Source: Rhizobium sp. ACO-34A
GTDB taxonomy: Bacteria > Pseudomonadota > Alphaproteobacteria > Rhizobiales > Rhizobiaceae
Assembly (NCBI GenBank): GCA_002600635.1
Contig: CP021371.1
Location: forward strand, 2,731,001 to 2,795,000
Direction of reading: 5' to 3'
DNA: 64,000 nucleotides
Below are positions 18,284 to 25,923 of the stretch, piece after piece. Each line of letters begins with the position of its first letter. Position 1 is the stretch's first letter. Below the pieces are notes generated by a model. The model was not told the origin of the DNA, ran no database searches, and saw only the letters and a program-made list of their open reading frames with translations. The position numbers and the translations under genes were made by a program.

Positions 18284-18310
18284 GGGAATAAACCGACCCT
18301 CCCCGGTGTC
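18284..18310 (+). promoter_or_regulatory. Possible ECF-type promoter of the COG4315-sigma-anti-sigma operon
   Basis: GGGAATAAA (18284-18292) resembles the GGAA-type -35 element of ECF sigma factors, and GGTGTC (18305-18310) could be the -10 part. It precedes a gene set containing an ECF sigma factor, so autoregulation is plausible. The -10 match is weak. Confidence 0.3.
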
Positions 18311-18364
18311 ACATCTCCAGGCGGGGCCAAGACGGCACCTGCCCGCAACATCGGAGGAAGTGCA

Positions 18365-18736
18365 ATGAAAACCCGTTTGCTCCTGACCGTCGCCCTCATC
18401 GCCCTTGCAGGCCCGGCATTGGCCGAACCCTTCAAGACCGTTGAAACCTCAGGCGGCAAGGTGCTTGCCGACGAAAAGGGCATGACGCTCTACACCTTCG
18501 ACAAAGACAAGAAGGGCATGTCGAACTGCTACGACACATGCGCCAGCAGCTGGCCGCCCTATCTTGCCGCTTCAAGCGCCAAGGCAGAAGGCGCATACTC
18601 GCTGGTAAGCCGCAAGGACGGCAAGATGCAGTGGGCCATGCACGGCATGCCCCTGTATCTCTACGCCGAGGACATGAAACAAGGCGATATGGCCGGCGAC
18701 GGCATGAAAGGCGTCTGGCATGCAGCAAGGCCCTGA
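18365..18736 (+). CDS. Secreted COG4315-type repeat protein (Yx(F/Y)xxD motif)
   Basis: Exported protein of 123 aa with a signal peptide (MKTRLLLTVALIALAGPALA, then EPFKT). It carries the two short motifs of the COG4315 predicted-lipoprotein family: LYTFDKDKKGMSNCYDTCAS, with a CX3C pair, and LYLYAEDMKQGDMAGD. Unlike many relatives it has no lipobox cysteine at the cleavage site, so it is probably free in the periplasm. GGAGGAAGTGCA provides a strong ribosome site. It is the first gene of an operon with an ECF sigma factor and its anti-sigma, a recurrent arrangement that points to an envelope or oxidative stress role. The molecular function is unknown. Confidence 0.85.
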   Translation: MKTRLLLTVALIALAGPALAEPFKTVETSGGKVLADEKGMTLYTFDKDKKGMSNCYDTCASSWPPYLAASSAKAEGAYSLVSRKDGKMQWAMHGMPLYLYAEDMKQGDMAGDGMKGVWHAARP

Positions 18737-19289
18737 CAGTCGAGGCTCTGACAATCGAGACGGCGGACCGGGGGAACATGCCCCCGGTCCCGGCCGGTTC
18801 GAGAAAGACATGCTGTCCCTGCTGCCTGCCCTGCGCCGCTATTCCCGTAGCCTCACCCGTTCAGATACCGAAGGCGAAGACCTGTTTCAGGATTGCGTCG
18901 AGACCGCACTTGCCAAACGCGGAAACTGGCGCGGCATAAACCTGAAGGGCTGGATCTACGCGATCATGACCAACCTGCACCGCAATCAGGACCGACAGAC
19001 GCGGCGGCATCCGGTGGTCGAACTGGAGGAGGCGACAGACCTGCCCTCTCCCGCGGCGACCGACGATCCTCTCGAGAGCCGGCGGCTGCATGCGGCGTTG
19101 AACGGACTGCCGGACGAACAGCGCGCCGTGCTCATGCTGACCGTGGTCGAAGGCCATGCCTATCACGAGGTCGCGGAGATCCTTGAGGTCCCTATCGGCA
19201 CCGTGATGTCTCGCCTTTCCCGCGCTCGCCAGCGCCTGCGCGATGTGCTTGCCGAACAGAATATCGTTACCCTGCGGAGACCGAAATGA
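18720..19289 (+). CDS. ECF-family RNA polymerase sigma factor
   Basis: Alternative sigma factor of 189 aa. Region 2 is seen at about residues 33-98 (RYSRSLTRSDTEGEDLFQDC and KGWIYAIMTNLHRNQDRQTR), and region 4 at about 125-178 (LNGLPDEQRAVLMLTVVEGH, AYHEVAEILEVPIGTVMSRL, SRARQRLRDVL). The ATG at 18720 lies inside the end of the preceding gene (17-base overlap); an alternative internal ATG at 18810 would drop a Gly/Pro-rich, non-conserved leader. The stop overlaps the anti-sigma start by ATGA, so the two are translationally coupled. It probably activates its own operon when released from the anti-sigma factor. Confidence 0.9.
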   Translation: MQQGPDSRGSDNRDGGPGEHAPGPGRFEKDMLSLLPALRRYSRSLTRSDTEGEDLFQDCVETALAKRGNWRGINLKGWIYAIMTNLHRNQDRQTRRHPVVELEEATDLPSPAATDDPLESRRLHAALNGLPDEQRAVLMLTVVEGHAYHEVAEILEVPIGTVMSRLSRARQRLRDVLAEQNIVTLRRPK

Positions 19290-20080
19290 CGCAAACTCTT
19301 GACCCCTTGGATGACAGCGACCTGCACGCCTATGTCGACGGCCTTCTGGACGAGAAGCGCCGCGCCGAGGTCGAGCGTTGGCTTGCCGCTCACCCGGAAG
19401 AGGCCGCAAGGGTTGCCGACTGGCAGAGACAGAATGCAGACATTCGCGGTCTCTTCCGGGATTACGAACGGCATGACGAGACAGACCACGCCTTGCTCGC
19501 CCGCCGACGCTCCAGCGCCAGCCGGAAAATTTCCATTCGAACCGTTGCAATGCGCACCGCCGCGGCGATCATGTTTTTCACCGCAGGCATCGCAGTTGGC
19601 CGGTTCATTCCTCCCACGGCGGAAAACGAACCGGTACAGGTCGCCATCAATACCGCCAGTCTTCAGGATCAGGCGCGCTCAGCTTTTCTAATCTACGCCA
19701 ACGATGTCCGTCATCCGGTCGAGGTCGGAGCGGACCAGCAGGAACATCTGGCGACATGGCTGGAAAAGCGGCTGGACTACCCGATGCGCATTCCCGACCT
19801 CTCGGCCGTCGGCATGAAACTCGTCGGCGGACGGCTGGTGCCGGTCAGCGGCAAAGCCGGCGCGCTGCTGATGTATGAGGATACATCCGGCGAGCGGATC
19901 ACCGTTCTGGTCGGTCGCAACGAGGATAACCGGGAAACCAGCTTCCGCTATGCCAGTGACGAAGGTCTGGAAACCTTCTACTGGATCGACGGGCCGGTGG
20001 GATATGCGGTGACGGGAGAAATCTCTCGTGAAAGGATGCAGCAGATAGCCGATGAGTGCTATCGTCAGTTCGACAGCTGA
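19286..20080 (+). CDS. Membrane-anchored anti-sigma factor
   Basis: Protein of 264 aa that should hold the upstream ECF sigma factor inactive. The cytoplasmic N-terminus has the anti-sigma layout (DDSDLHAYVDGLLDEKRRAE, then VERWLAAHPEEAARVADWQR), though without a zinc-binding HxxxCxxC motif. One membrane helix lies at about residues 88-107 (AMRTAAAIMFFTAGIAVGRF). The periplasmic C-terminal domain (about 115-264) resembles RsiW/ChrR-type sensor modules with EVGADQQEHLATWLEKRLDY. The start is coupled by ATGA overlap with the sigma gene. The signal sensed is unknown. Confidence 0.87.
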   Translation: MTQTLDPLDDSDLHAYVDGLLDEKRRAEVERWLAAHPEEAARVADWQRQNADIRGLFRDYERHDETDHALLARRRSSASRKISIRTVAMRTAAAIMFFTAGIAVGRFIPPTAENEPVQVAINTASLQDQARSAFLIYANDVRHPVEVGADQQEHLATWLEKRLDYPMRIPDLSAVGMKLVGGRLVPVSGKAGALLMYEDTSGERITVLVGRNEDNRETSFRYASDEGLETFYWIDGPVGYAVTGEISRERMQQIADECYRQFDS

Positions 20081-20115
20081 CGTGTGGGAGGCACGCGTCA
20101 CGGCGGAGAAAACCG

Positions 20116-20781
20116 ATGACGCTGAAGCTCTATTTCCACCCGCTCGCATCCTTCTGCCACAAGGTGCTGATCGCTCTCTACGAGAACGACATGCCCTTCG
20201 AACCCGTTATCGTCGATCTCGGCGACGAAGCCTCACGCGAGGCGTTCAGGCAGGTCTGGCCACCCTTGAAGTTCCCGGTGCTGGTCGATGAGGCGCGGCA
20301 GGCAATCGTCGCCGAATCCGCCACCGTCATCGATTATCTCGACAGTTTCGCCAATCCGGCCAGGCCTCTCATCCCACGCGATCCCGATCTCGCCTGGCAG
20401 GCCCGCCTGTGGGACCGCCTGTTCGACGACATGCTGCAACTGCCGATGCAGAAGGTCGTGCTGGATGCCCTTCGCCCCCTCGACAGCCGGGATCCCTTCG
20501 GGGTGAAGCAGGCGAAGGACGAAATCCGCACCGCCTACGCCTTCATGGAGGAACGCTGGCCGCAAGCCGGTTGGGCCATCGGCCCGAACTTCACGCTCGC
20601 CGATTGCTCAGCCGTGCCGGCCCTGTTTTACGCCGACACGATCTCTCCGCTCGGCGAGGAATTTCCCCGCCTCAAGGCCTATTTCCAGCGCCTGAAGCAA
20701 CGGCCGTCAGTCGCGCGCGTACTGCGGGAGGCGGAACCCTATTTCCCGATGTTCCCGCTCGACCCCAAGCCTGTTCTCTGA
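20116..20781 (+). CDS. Glutathione S-transferase family protein
   Basis: Soluble GST of 221 aa. The N-terminal thioredoxin-like domain (residues 1-80) begins MTLKLYFHPLASFCHKVLIA and contains FPVLVDE followed by ESATVIDYL, the glutathione-binding cis-Pro and SATxI region. S12 or C14 near the first helix is the likely active-site residue. The C-terminal helical domain includes GWAIGPNFTLADCSAVPALF, the N-capping box motif. The start has GGAG 7 bases upstream. It follows the anti-sigma gene by 35 bases and may be read from the same operon, hinting at a detoxification output. Substrate unknown. Confidence 0.9.
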   Translation: MTLKLYFHPLASFCHKVLIALYENDMPFEPVIVDLGDEASREAFRQVWPPLKFPVLVDEARQAIVAESATVIDYLDSFANPARPLIPRDPDLAWQARLWDRLFDDMLQLPMQKVVLDALRPLDSRDPFGVKQAKDEIRTAYAFMEERWPQAGWAIGPNFTLADCSAVPALFYADTISPLGEEFPRLKAYFQRLKQRPSVARVLREAEPYFPMFPLDPKPVL

Positions 20782-20789
20782 GCTTGACC

Positions 20790-21182
20790 CTAAACCCGCA
20801 TCGGGTCGTTTTCGAGCAGGATCGGACGGCCATGCGGTGTTGCTTCCGCTGCCCGCTTCCAGCTCTCCTGCAGGGCAAGCACCGTATCGGCGTCGGCAAG
20901 TCCCTTGGCGACCAGCAGCCCGGTCAGCGCAGCGACCCAGCCGTCGAAATAGTCCGAGCCGTCCTCGGCGCGTTCGGGCCTGTGCAACTCGGCGGAAAGC
21001 GCCTCTGCCCACTCTCCCCAGGAAAACAGGCCCCTCTCATGCAGATGCACGGTCATGGCAAAGGCCTGCGCGTTCCACGGCTCGACGAAGACCGGATCGC
21101 CCTCGGCCGATTTCGGCAACCCGGGTGATTGGCGGAGCGGAGATGGCGCATCACAGGCGGACAAGATAGCTCTCCCACGCAT
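20790..21182 (-). CDS. Nitrile hydratase accessory protein (activator)
   Basis: Protein of 130 aa related to the N-terminal part of the nitrile hydratase beta subunit, as seen for the P14K/NhlE activators that insert cobalt into the alpha subunit by subunit swapping. The diagnostic stretch is EGDPVFVEPWNAQAFAMTVH followed by LHERGLFSWGEWAEALSAEL. It is the last gene of an alpha-beta-accessory operon and its chosen ATG overlaps the end of the beta gene by 32 bases, so translation is coupled. A TTG at 21164 is an alternative start. Confidence 0.88.
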   Translation of the reverse strand: MRGRAILSACDAPSPLRQSPGLPKSAEGDPVFVEPWNAQAFAMTVHLHERGLFSWGEWAEALSAELHRPERAEDGSDYFDGWVAALTGLLVAKGLADADTVLALQESWKRAAEATPHGRPILLENDPMRV

Positions 21183-21810
21183 CGATCGAGACCGTCAGCG
21201 ACGGATCGGCTCCCTCTCCCCAGATCTCCCCGGCATCGAACACGACCGTATAGATCCATTCCGGGTTCTCGCCCTTGCCATGGGCGTTGTCGTCGGCAAA
21301 GACGTAGCTGCCCTGCACAGCCTCGATCACCCCGATCTTGGCGCGGGCATAGCGTGGCAGCCGTGTATGGGTTTCCGGATTGAAATTCCGGGTGCGAACG
21401 CGGTCTCCTACCGAGAAAAGAGGTTCGTTGTACACAGGCCGGTCACAGGGGCCGCCTCGCGCCAGAACACCAGGCACCATGTCAGCCGTCAGAACACGCT
21501 TTGGCGTAGCACCCTGACCAAGGTTCCGGCCGGATAAAAGCTCCTCGCGCGTTGCAAAGCCATGCCGCTCCAGAAGCGTGTCCAGCGCTCGAATCCAGAT
21601 CTCGTAGTAGCTTGCGGAAAGATAATTCGCCGGCGGAATATTCTCCCGGGCGTGACGGCTTTCGTCGATATTCCATGCTCCGAAAGCGCCGCAGCCAAGC
21701 GTCAGCCCGAGCGCCCGCTTCTCCCACTCCGCATGAAAGAGCGGCTCGTCCTTTTCCGGCGCCACCGGGCCGAAGCCCATCTGGCCGCCAAGGTCGTGAG
21801 GACCGTTCAT
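21151..21810 (-). CDS. nthB: Nitrile hydratase subunit beta
   Basis: Structural subunit of nitrile hydratase, which converts nitriles to amides. The 219-aa chain starts [16 protein letters not shown], the family hallmark, followed by [40 protein letters not shown] and the C-terminal SH3-like barrel ([40 protein letters not shown]). Arginines of the beta chain that contact the alpha-subunit cysteine oxyanions lie in the first half. The start codon overlaps the alpha stop by ATGA. Length is normal for the family. Confidence 0.95.
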   Translation of the reverse strand: MNGPHDLGGQMGFGPVAPEKDEPLFHAEWEKRALGLTLGCGAFGAWNIDESRHARENIPPANYLSASYYEIWIRALDTLLERHGFATREELLSGRNLGQGATPKRVLTADMVPGVLARGGPCDRPVYNEPLFSVGDRVRTRNFNPETHTRLPRYARAKIGVIEAVQGSYVFADDNAHGKGENPEWIYTVVFDAGEIWGEGADPSLTVSIDAWESYLVRL

Positions 21811-22457
21811 CGCGCGCCCTCCGGCGGCAGCGCAAGACCGGTGCCGATCATGGAATCCCGGGTAACGAGGGCAGCAAGCGTCTCCTGATCCAGCCCGTCG
21901 GTACCTAAGGGTCGTTCCGGCACGACGATGTAACGAAGCTCGGCCGTCGAATCCCAGACGCGGATCTTCTTGTCGGAAGAAAGCGTCACACCGAACTCCT
22001 CAAGCACAGCACGCGGATTGATGACGGCGCGCGAACGATAGGCCGGTGCCTTGTACCAGACCGGCGGAAGGCCAAGGACCGCCCACGGGTAACAGGAGCA
22101 GAGGGTACAGACGACCATGTTGTGGGTCTCGGGCGTATTGAATACAGCTCGCATATGCTCGCCCTGCCGCCCGGTATAGCCGAGGCTCGCAATCGCCGCC
22201 GTCGCATCTTCCTTCAGCCACTCGGCAAAGGCCGGCTCGCTCCATGCCTTGGCAACCACATGGGCGCCGTTTCGTGGGCCGACCTTGGTCTCATAGGTCT
22301 CGACGATCGCATCGATTGCCGCCGGATCGATAAGACCCTTCTCCGTCAGCAGCGTTTCCAGCGCGCGAACCCGCGCCTGCATGTCGGAATAGTGGTTGTC
22401 GTGGTGATGACCGTGATCGTCGTCATGGTCGTGCGAATGGTGGTCGTGCTCGTGCAA
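21807..22457 (-). CDS. nthA: Nitrile hydratase subunit alpha, cobalt type
   Basis: Catalytic, metal-binding subunit of 216 aa. The claw motif [17 protein letters not shown] has C117, C120, S121 and C122 as metal ligands; threonine at 118 marks the low-spin Co(III) type, whereas Fe types have serine there. The usual [20 protein letters not shown] and [20 protein letters not shown] segments follow. An unusual N-terminal extension (residues 2-22) holds 11 histidines and many aspartates, not typical of characterised enzymes; it may gather cobalt. It is first in an operon with beta and accessory genes. No amidase, aldoxime dehydratase or cobalt transporter lies next to it. Confidence 0.95.
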   Translation of the reverse strand: MHEHDHHSHDHDDDHGHHHDNHYSDMQARVRALETLLTEKGLIDPAAIDAIVETYETKVGPRNGAHVVAKAWSEPAFAEWLKEDATAAIASLGYTGRQGEHMRAVFNTPETHNMVVCTLCSCYPWAVLGLPPVWYKAPAYRSRAVINPRAVLEEFGVTLSSDKKIRVWDSTAELRYIVVPERPLGTDGLDQETLAALVTRDSMIGTGLALPPEGAR

Positions 22458-22541
22458 GGCGGCGCCCCTCGGTGTCGAAGAGCGTCAATTCTTAGCAGGC
22501 TGCCAAGCGATGCCAAGCCCTGTCCATTCCGAAATAACCGG

Positions 22542-23135
22542 TCATTTCAGCATCGGCCAGAGGCTCGCGACCAGCAGGAGGGCCATGGTGATGTTGAACC
22601 ATTTGAGCCGCGCCGGCACCGACAGCCATTCGCGCAGAACCGAGCCGAAACCTGCCCAGGTGGAGACGCTCGGCAGGTTGACCGCGGCAAAGACCAGCCC
22701 GACGAGCACGACGCTCCAGAGATACTGGTCGGCATCGATATAGACGGACATCGCCGTGACGGCCATCACCCACGCCTTCGGGTTGACCCACTGAAAGGCA
22801 GCAGCAGCGAGAAAAGTCATCGGCCGCGCCGCCGCCTCTCCGTCGCCGAGCGTCCGCGACATGCCGATCTTCCAGGCTATGTAGAGAAGGTAGATCCCAC
22901 CGGCGATCTTGAGACCGGTGTAGAGCAGCGGCACGGTCGCAAGCAGCGCGCCAAGCCCAAGGCCCACCCCGATCAGCAGCGACAGAAAACCGACCCCGAT
23001 GCCAAGCATATGCGGAACCGTGCGCCGGAAACCGAAATTCACGCCTGAAGCAAACAGCATCATGTTGTTCGGGCCCGGTGTGATGGACGTCGCGAAAGCG
23101 AAGCCGACCAGTGCCGAAAGAGTAGCAGTATCCAA
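22542..23135 (-). CDS. LysE family translocator (RhtB-type exporter)
   Basis: Inner-membrane exporter of about 197 aa with six hydrophobic helices. The conserved N-terminal motif FATSITPGPNNMMLFASGVN is the LysE/RhtB signature, and AAFQWVNPKAWVMAVTAMSV matches the second conserved block. I use the TTG at 23135 as start because AGGGGG lies about 8 bases upstream; an ATG at 23189 is in frame but adds a Trp/His-rich leader without membrane character. The family exports amino acids or related metabolites. It stands close to the nitrile hydratase operon in the same direction (84-base gap) and could export a product, but this is a guess. Confidence 0.88.
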   Translation of the reverse strand: MDTATLSALVGFAFATSITPGPNNMMLFASGVNFGFRRTVPHMLGIGVGFLSLLIGVGLGLGALLATVPLLYTGLKIAGGIYLLYIAWKIGMSRTLGDGEAAARPMTFLAAAAFQWVNPKAWVMAVTAMSVYIDADQYLWSVVLVGLVFAAVNLPSVSTWAGFGSVLREWLSVPARLKWFNITMALLLVASLWPMLK

Positions 23136-23338
23136 GATGAGCCCCCTGAAATCGGAGGCAAAATAGCCATGCGTCCACCATCCGGCCATCGGAGATTTGT
23201 CACGGTGGCAATCATTTCAACCGGAGGTCCGCACCGCATCAACAGCAGGCTGAATGAGATCCCGCAAGTTCGTTTCGAGGATTGAAACCGGCGGCCGCTC
23301 CTCTAATCTGCAAAACCTATTCGACACGAGGACCTCCG

Positions 23339-24184
23339 ATGCACGACCCGATTCCCACGGTAACTCTTCCCTCCGGCCTGGATATTCCGGCCCTTGGCCT
23401 CGGCACATGGAAGATGGGAGAGACAAGAGGTCGTGCGCTTGAGGAGATCGACAGCCTGCGGCTCGGGCTCGACCTCGGCATGACGCTGATCGACACCGCC
23501 GAAATGTATGGCGATGGCGGCGCGGAAAAAATCGTCGGCAAGGCGCTGGAAGATCGTCGCGACGAGGTGTTCCTCGTCAGCAAGGTCTATCCCTGGAATG
23601 CCAGCTACGAAAAGACTATCGCCGCCTGCCGGGCAAGCCTTGCGCGCCTTGGCACCGACCGGCTCGATCTCTACCTGCTACACTGGCGCGGAGAATATCC
23701 GCTTGAAGAAACCGTGGCTGCCTTCGAACACCTGAAGAAGGAAGGCACGATCGGCGCCTGGGGCGTATCGAATTTCGACGTCGATGATATGGAGGAATTG
23801 TTCTCCGTGCCCGATGGAGAAAACTGTGCAGCCAATCAGGTGCTCTACAATCTCGGCCGCCGCGGCATCGAATACGATCTCCTTCCCTGGTGCCAGCAGC
23901 GGGGCATTCCCGTCATGGCCTACTCGCCGATCGAACAGGGCCGTCTCGCGCACCATCCAGACCTGATCCGCATCGCCAAGACCTATCAGGCAACGCCGGC
24001 GCAGGTGGCACTTGCCTTCGTGCTGGAACGCGATGGCGTGATCGCCATCCCGAAATCCGCCAACCTGAGGCGCGTGCGTGAAAACCGCGATGCGGTCGAC
24101 CTCGATATCAGTAACGAGGACTGGGCGGAACTCGACGCCGCCTTCCCGCCGCCGGATGAAAAGATGCCGCTGGAAATGCTCTGA
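23339..24184 (+). CDS. Aldo/keto reductase
   Basis: NADPH-dependent oxidoreductase of 281 aa with a TIM-barrel fold. The catalytic tetrad is visible as D in [12 protein letters not shown] in the same motif, K in LVSKVYP and H in YLLHWRG. The C-terminal cofactor loop [20 protein letters not shown] is typical of the family. The start ATG has GAGG upstream and begins [20 protein letters not shown]. It is closest in style to the 2,5-diketo-gluconate reductase-like YafB/DkgA group. The physiological substrate is unknown, and it is a single-gene unit. Confidence 0.9.
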   Translation: MHDPIPTVTLPSGLDIPALGLGTWKMGETRGRALEEIDSLRLGLDLGMTLIDTAEMYGDGGAEKIVGKALEDRRDEVFLVSKVYPWNASYEKTIAACRASLARLGTDRLDLYLLHWRGEYPLEETVAAFEHLKKEGTIGAWGVSNFDVDDMEELFSVPDGENCAANQVLYNLGRRGIEYDLLPWCQQRGIPVMAYSPIEQGRLAHHPDLIRIAKTYQATPAQVALAFVLERDGVIAIPKSANLRRVRENRDAVDLDISNEDWAELDAAFPPPDEKMPLEML

Positions 24185-24457
24185 AATCGCTGCCGGTTTC
24201 TTGGATGGAAGCCTCGTCCTTTTGCTTGACCGCGCAGGGAAACCGCGCGGCCAAAGGAATATTCCCCTCCCCGGTCGGATGACGCCACCAAGGGACACTG
24301 GCCCGCACTACCCAGGCAATATGGGAAAAATATAATTAGCTACTTAACTAACATTACAAGTTTAGCTTGAAATGCACGCTAGACTTTTAGGAATTTTCCT
24401 AATTATAGAATTCACAAAAAAACCACTCACCATCAATCCGATAACCAAGGCGCTCCG

Positions 24458-24919
24458 GTGAAGAAACAGACGAAAAAGGCATCCGCCCCCAACAAGTCCG
24501 AAAGGCGGGCTCAGCAGGCCTTCCACGCTCTCGCCGCAGCGCCCCGCCGGGCCATTCTCAAATACCTTGCCGCCTCCGGCCTCACCGCAGGCGAGATATC
24601 CTCTCGCTTCGACATGGCCAAGCCTTCCGTATCGCAGCATCTCGCCATTCTGGAAAATGCCGGCCTGATCACCCGCGAAAAGCGCGGCCAGTTCGTCCAT
24701 TACGCCCTTGCTCCGAGCATCCTGAAGGAGGTTCTGACCGGTTTCCTTCAGGAGCTGGAGCCGTCCGAAGTACCGGCAGCCGACGAACCGGCCAAGCCGC
24801 AGGAACAGGCCAGGCAGAAGAGCAAGGCAAAACCGGCCAAGGCCGCCCAGCCCATCGAAGCCGAGGCTTCCGATGAGCCTGCGGAAAAGCCATTGCCCAG
24901 CCAGATGTCGATGTTCTGA
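24458..24919 (+). CDS. ArsR family regulator with a low-complexity C-terminal tail
   Basis: Regulator of 153 aa. Residues about 15-95 form the ArsR winged helix (QAFHALAAAPRRAILKYLAA, GLTAGEISSRFDMAKPSVSQHLAI). No metal-binding cysteines (CxC motifs) are present, so it belongs to the non-metal, SdpR-like or biofilm-regulator branch. Residues about 100-153 are a Pro/Ala/Glu/Lys-rich tail, probably disordered. The start is GTG at 24458 with CGGTG context and only a weak ribosome site. An AT-rich upstream region with TTAGGAA/TTCCTAA inverted repeat (around 24389-24404) may be its operator. Confidence 0.82.
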   Translation: MKKQTKKASAPNKSERRAQQAFHALAAAPRRAILKYLAASGLTAGEISSRFDMAKPSVSQHLAILENAGLITREKRGQFVHYALAPSILKEVLTGFLQELEPSEVPAADEPAKPQEQARQKSKAKPAKAAQPIEAEASDEPAEKPLPSQMSMF

Positions 24920-25326
24920 AGCGTGTCGCACCAAAGCGCAAGAAGCAAACCTCAAGGGTCGCGGCACGCTTTGGATCAAACTTTGTCAGGATATCGCGAC
25001 GGTTTGAACGCGAAAACTCGATACGTAATGGGCTCGCACCGCCCTTAAGGCGCTGACGTGCAATACCGCCAGCCGCTCGATATCCGGCAAGACACACAAA
25101 GCGGGCACTCAACACACGGCGAGTCCCCTTCCAAACGCGGATTGCTCAACACAAGAAAAAAAGGCATCCCGCGGCGGCAAGACCGGCAGGATGCCTTTCA
25201 GTATCAGACGAAATGAATGCGGCCGCCCATCACGCAAAGCAGACGGTAGACTTTTGAGCCATCAGGTCCCAAGGCCCATCCGGCGGCGAATGCGAGACAC
25301 AGGCCTCGCTCCCCCGCCGAAAGCGA
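24920..25326. other. Intergenic region between arsR-like gene and ilvN
   Basis: About 400 bases without a recognisable gene. Immediately after the ArsR stop, AAGCGTGTCGC (24919-24929) can pair with GCGGCACGCTT (24961-24971), while CCAAAGCG (24931-24938) can pair with CGCTTTGG (24967-24974); the two are mutually exclusive and either may end transcription of the regulator. The ilvN terminator is at 25159-25198. The remainder shows no clear structure. Confidence 0.45.
25159..25198 (-). terminator. Rho-independent terminator of ilvI-ilvN
   Basis: On the minus strand AAAGGCATCC pairs with GGATGCCTTT across a GC-rich loop and is followed by a TTTTTTTCTTG tract, about 130 bases after the ilvN stop. 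Confidence 0.8.
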
Positions 25327-25899
25327 TCACATGCCCTGCGAACCGCGGTTCATTGCCGCGATTCCGGTGCGGCAGATTTCATTGAGGCCGAGCGGCTTCA
25401 TGATCGCCACGAACTGGTCGATCTTGGAGGACTTGCCGGTAATCTCGAAGATGAAATGCTCGACCGTCGCGTCGACCACCTTCGCCTGGAAGGCATCGGC
25501 GAGGCGCAGGGTCTCGGCGCGCATCTCGCCTTCGGCAACCACTTTCACCAGCGCGACCTCGCGCTCGATCGGCCGTTCCTGACCAAGCTCCTTCGCCCGC
25601 ACGGTGAGATCGAGAACCCGATGTACCGGCACGATACGCTCGAGCTGGGCCTTGATCTGCTCCAGGACGCTCGGCGTACCGCGCGTGACGATGGTGATGC
25701 GCGACAGATGCGCCTCATGCTCGGTCTCGGAAACCGTCAGGCTTTCGATGTTATAGCCCCGACCGGAAAAAAGGCCGATGACCCGGGCAAGAACGCCCGG
25801 TTCGTTATCGACGAGAACCGATAGCGTATGGCTCTCGATGGCCGCCGTTTCCTTCGCGATGAAGTAGGCCGAGCCGGTGGGTTGAAGCTGTGCGTTCAT
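25327..25899 (-). CDS. ilvN: Acetolactate synthase small (regulatory) subunit
   Basis: Regulatory partner of IlvI (also called ilvH), conferring feedback inhibition by valine. The 190-aa chain has an N-terminal ACT domain (residues about 24-98: HTLSVLVDNEPGVLARVIGL, FSGRGYNIESLTVSETEHEA) and a C-terminal second ACT-like domain (about 110-185). Valine-binding residues lie in the first domain (NEPGVL). It follows ilvI by 24 bases and is read from the same attenuated transcript. A terminator lies downstream. Confidence 0.95.
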   Translation of the reverse strand: MNAQLQPTGSAYFIAKETAAIESHTLSVLVDNEPGVLARVIGLFSGRGYNIESLTVSETEHEAHLSRITIVTRGTPSVLEQIKAQLERIVPVHRVLDLTVRAKELGQERPIEREVALVKVVAEGEMRAETLRLADAFQAKVVDATVEHFIFEITGKSSKIDQFVAIMKPLGLNEICRTGIAAMNRGSQGM

Positions 25900-25923
25900 G
25901 TGTCTCTGTTCCTGTCTATCGCG

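Noticed and set aside
22122..23048. Plus-strand frame with a Val/Met-rich run that looks like a membrane segment
   Set aside because: The run is the reverse complement of the His/Asp codons in the nitrile hydratase alpha N-terminus; the frame crosses two real genes.
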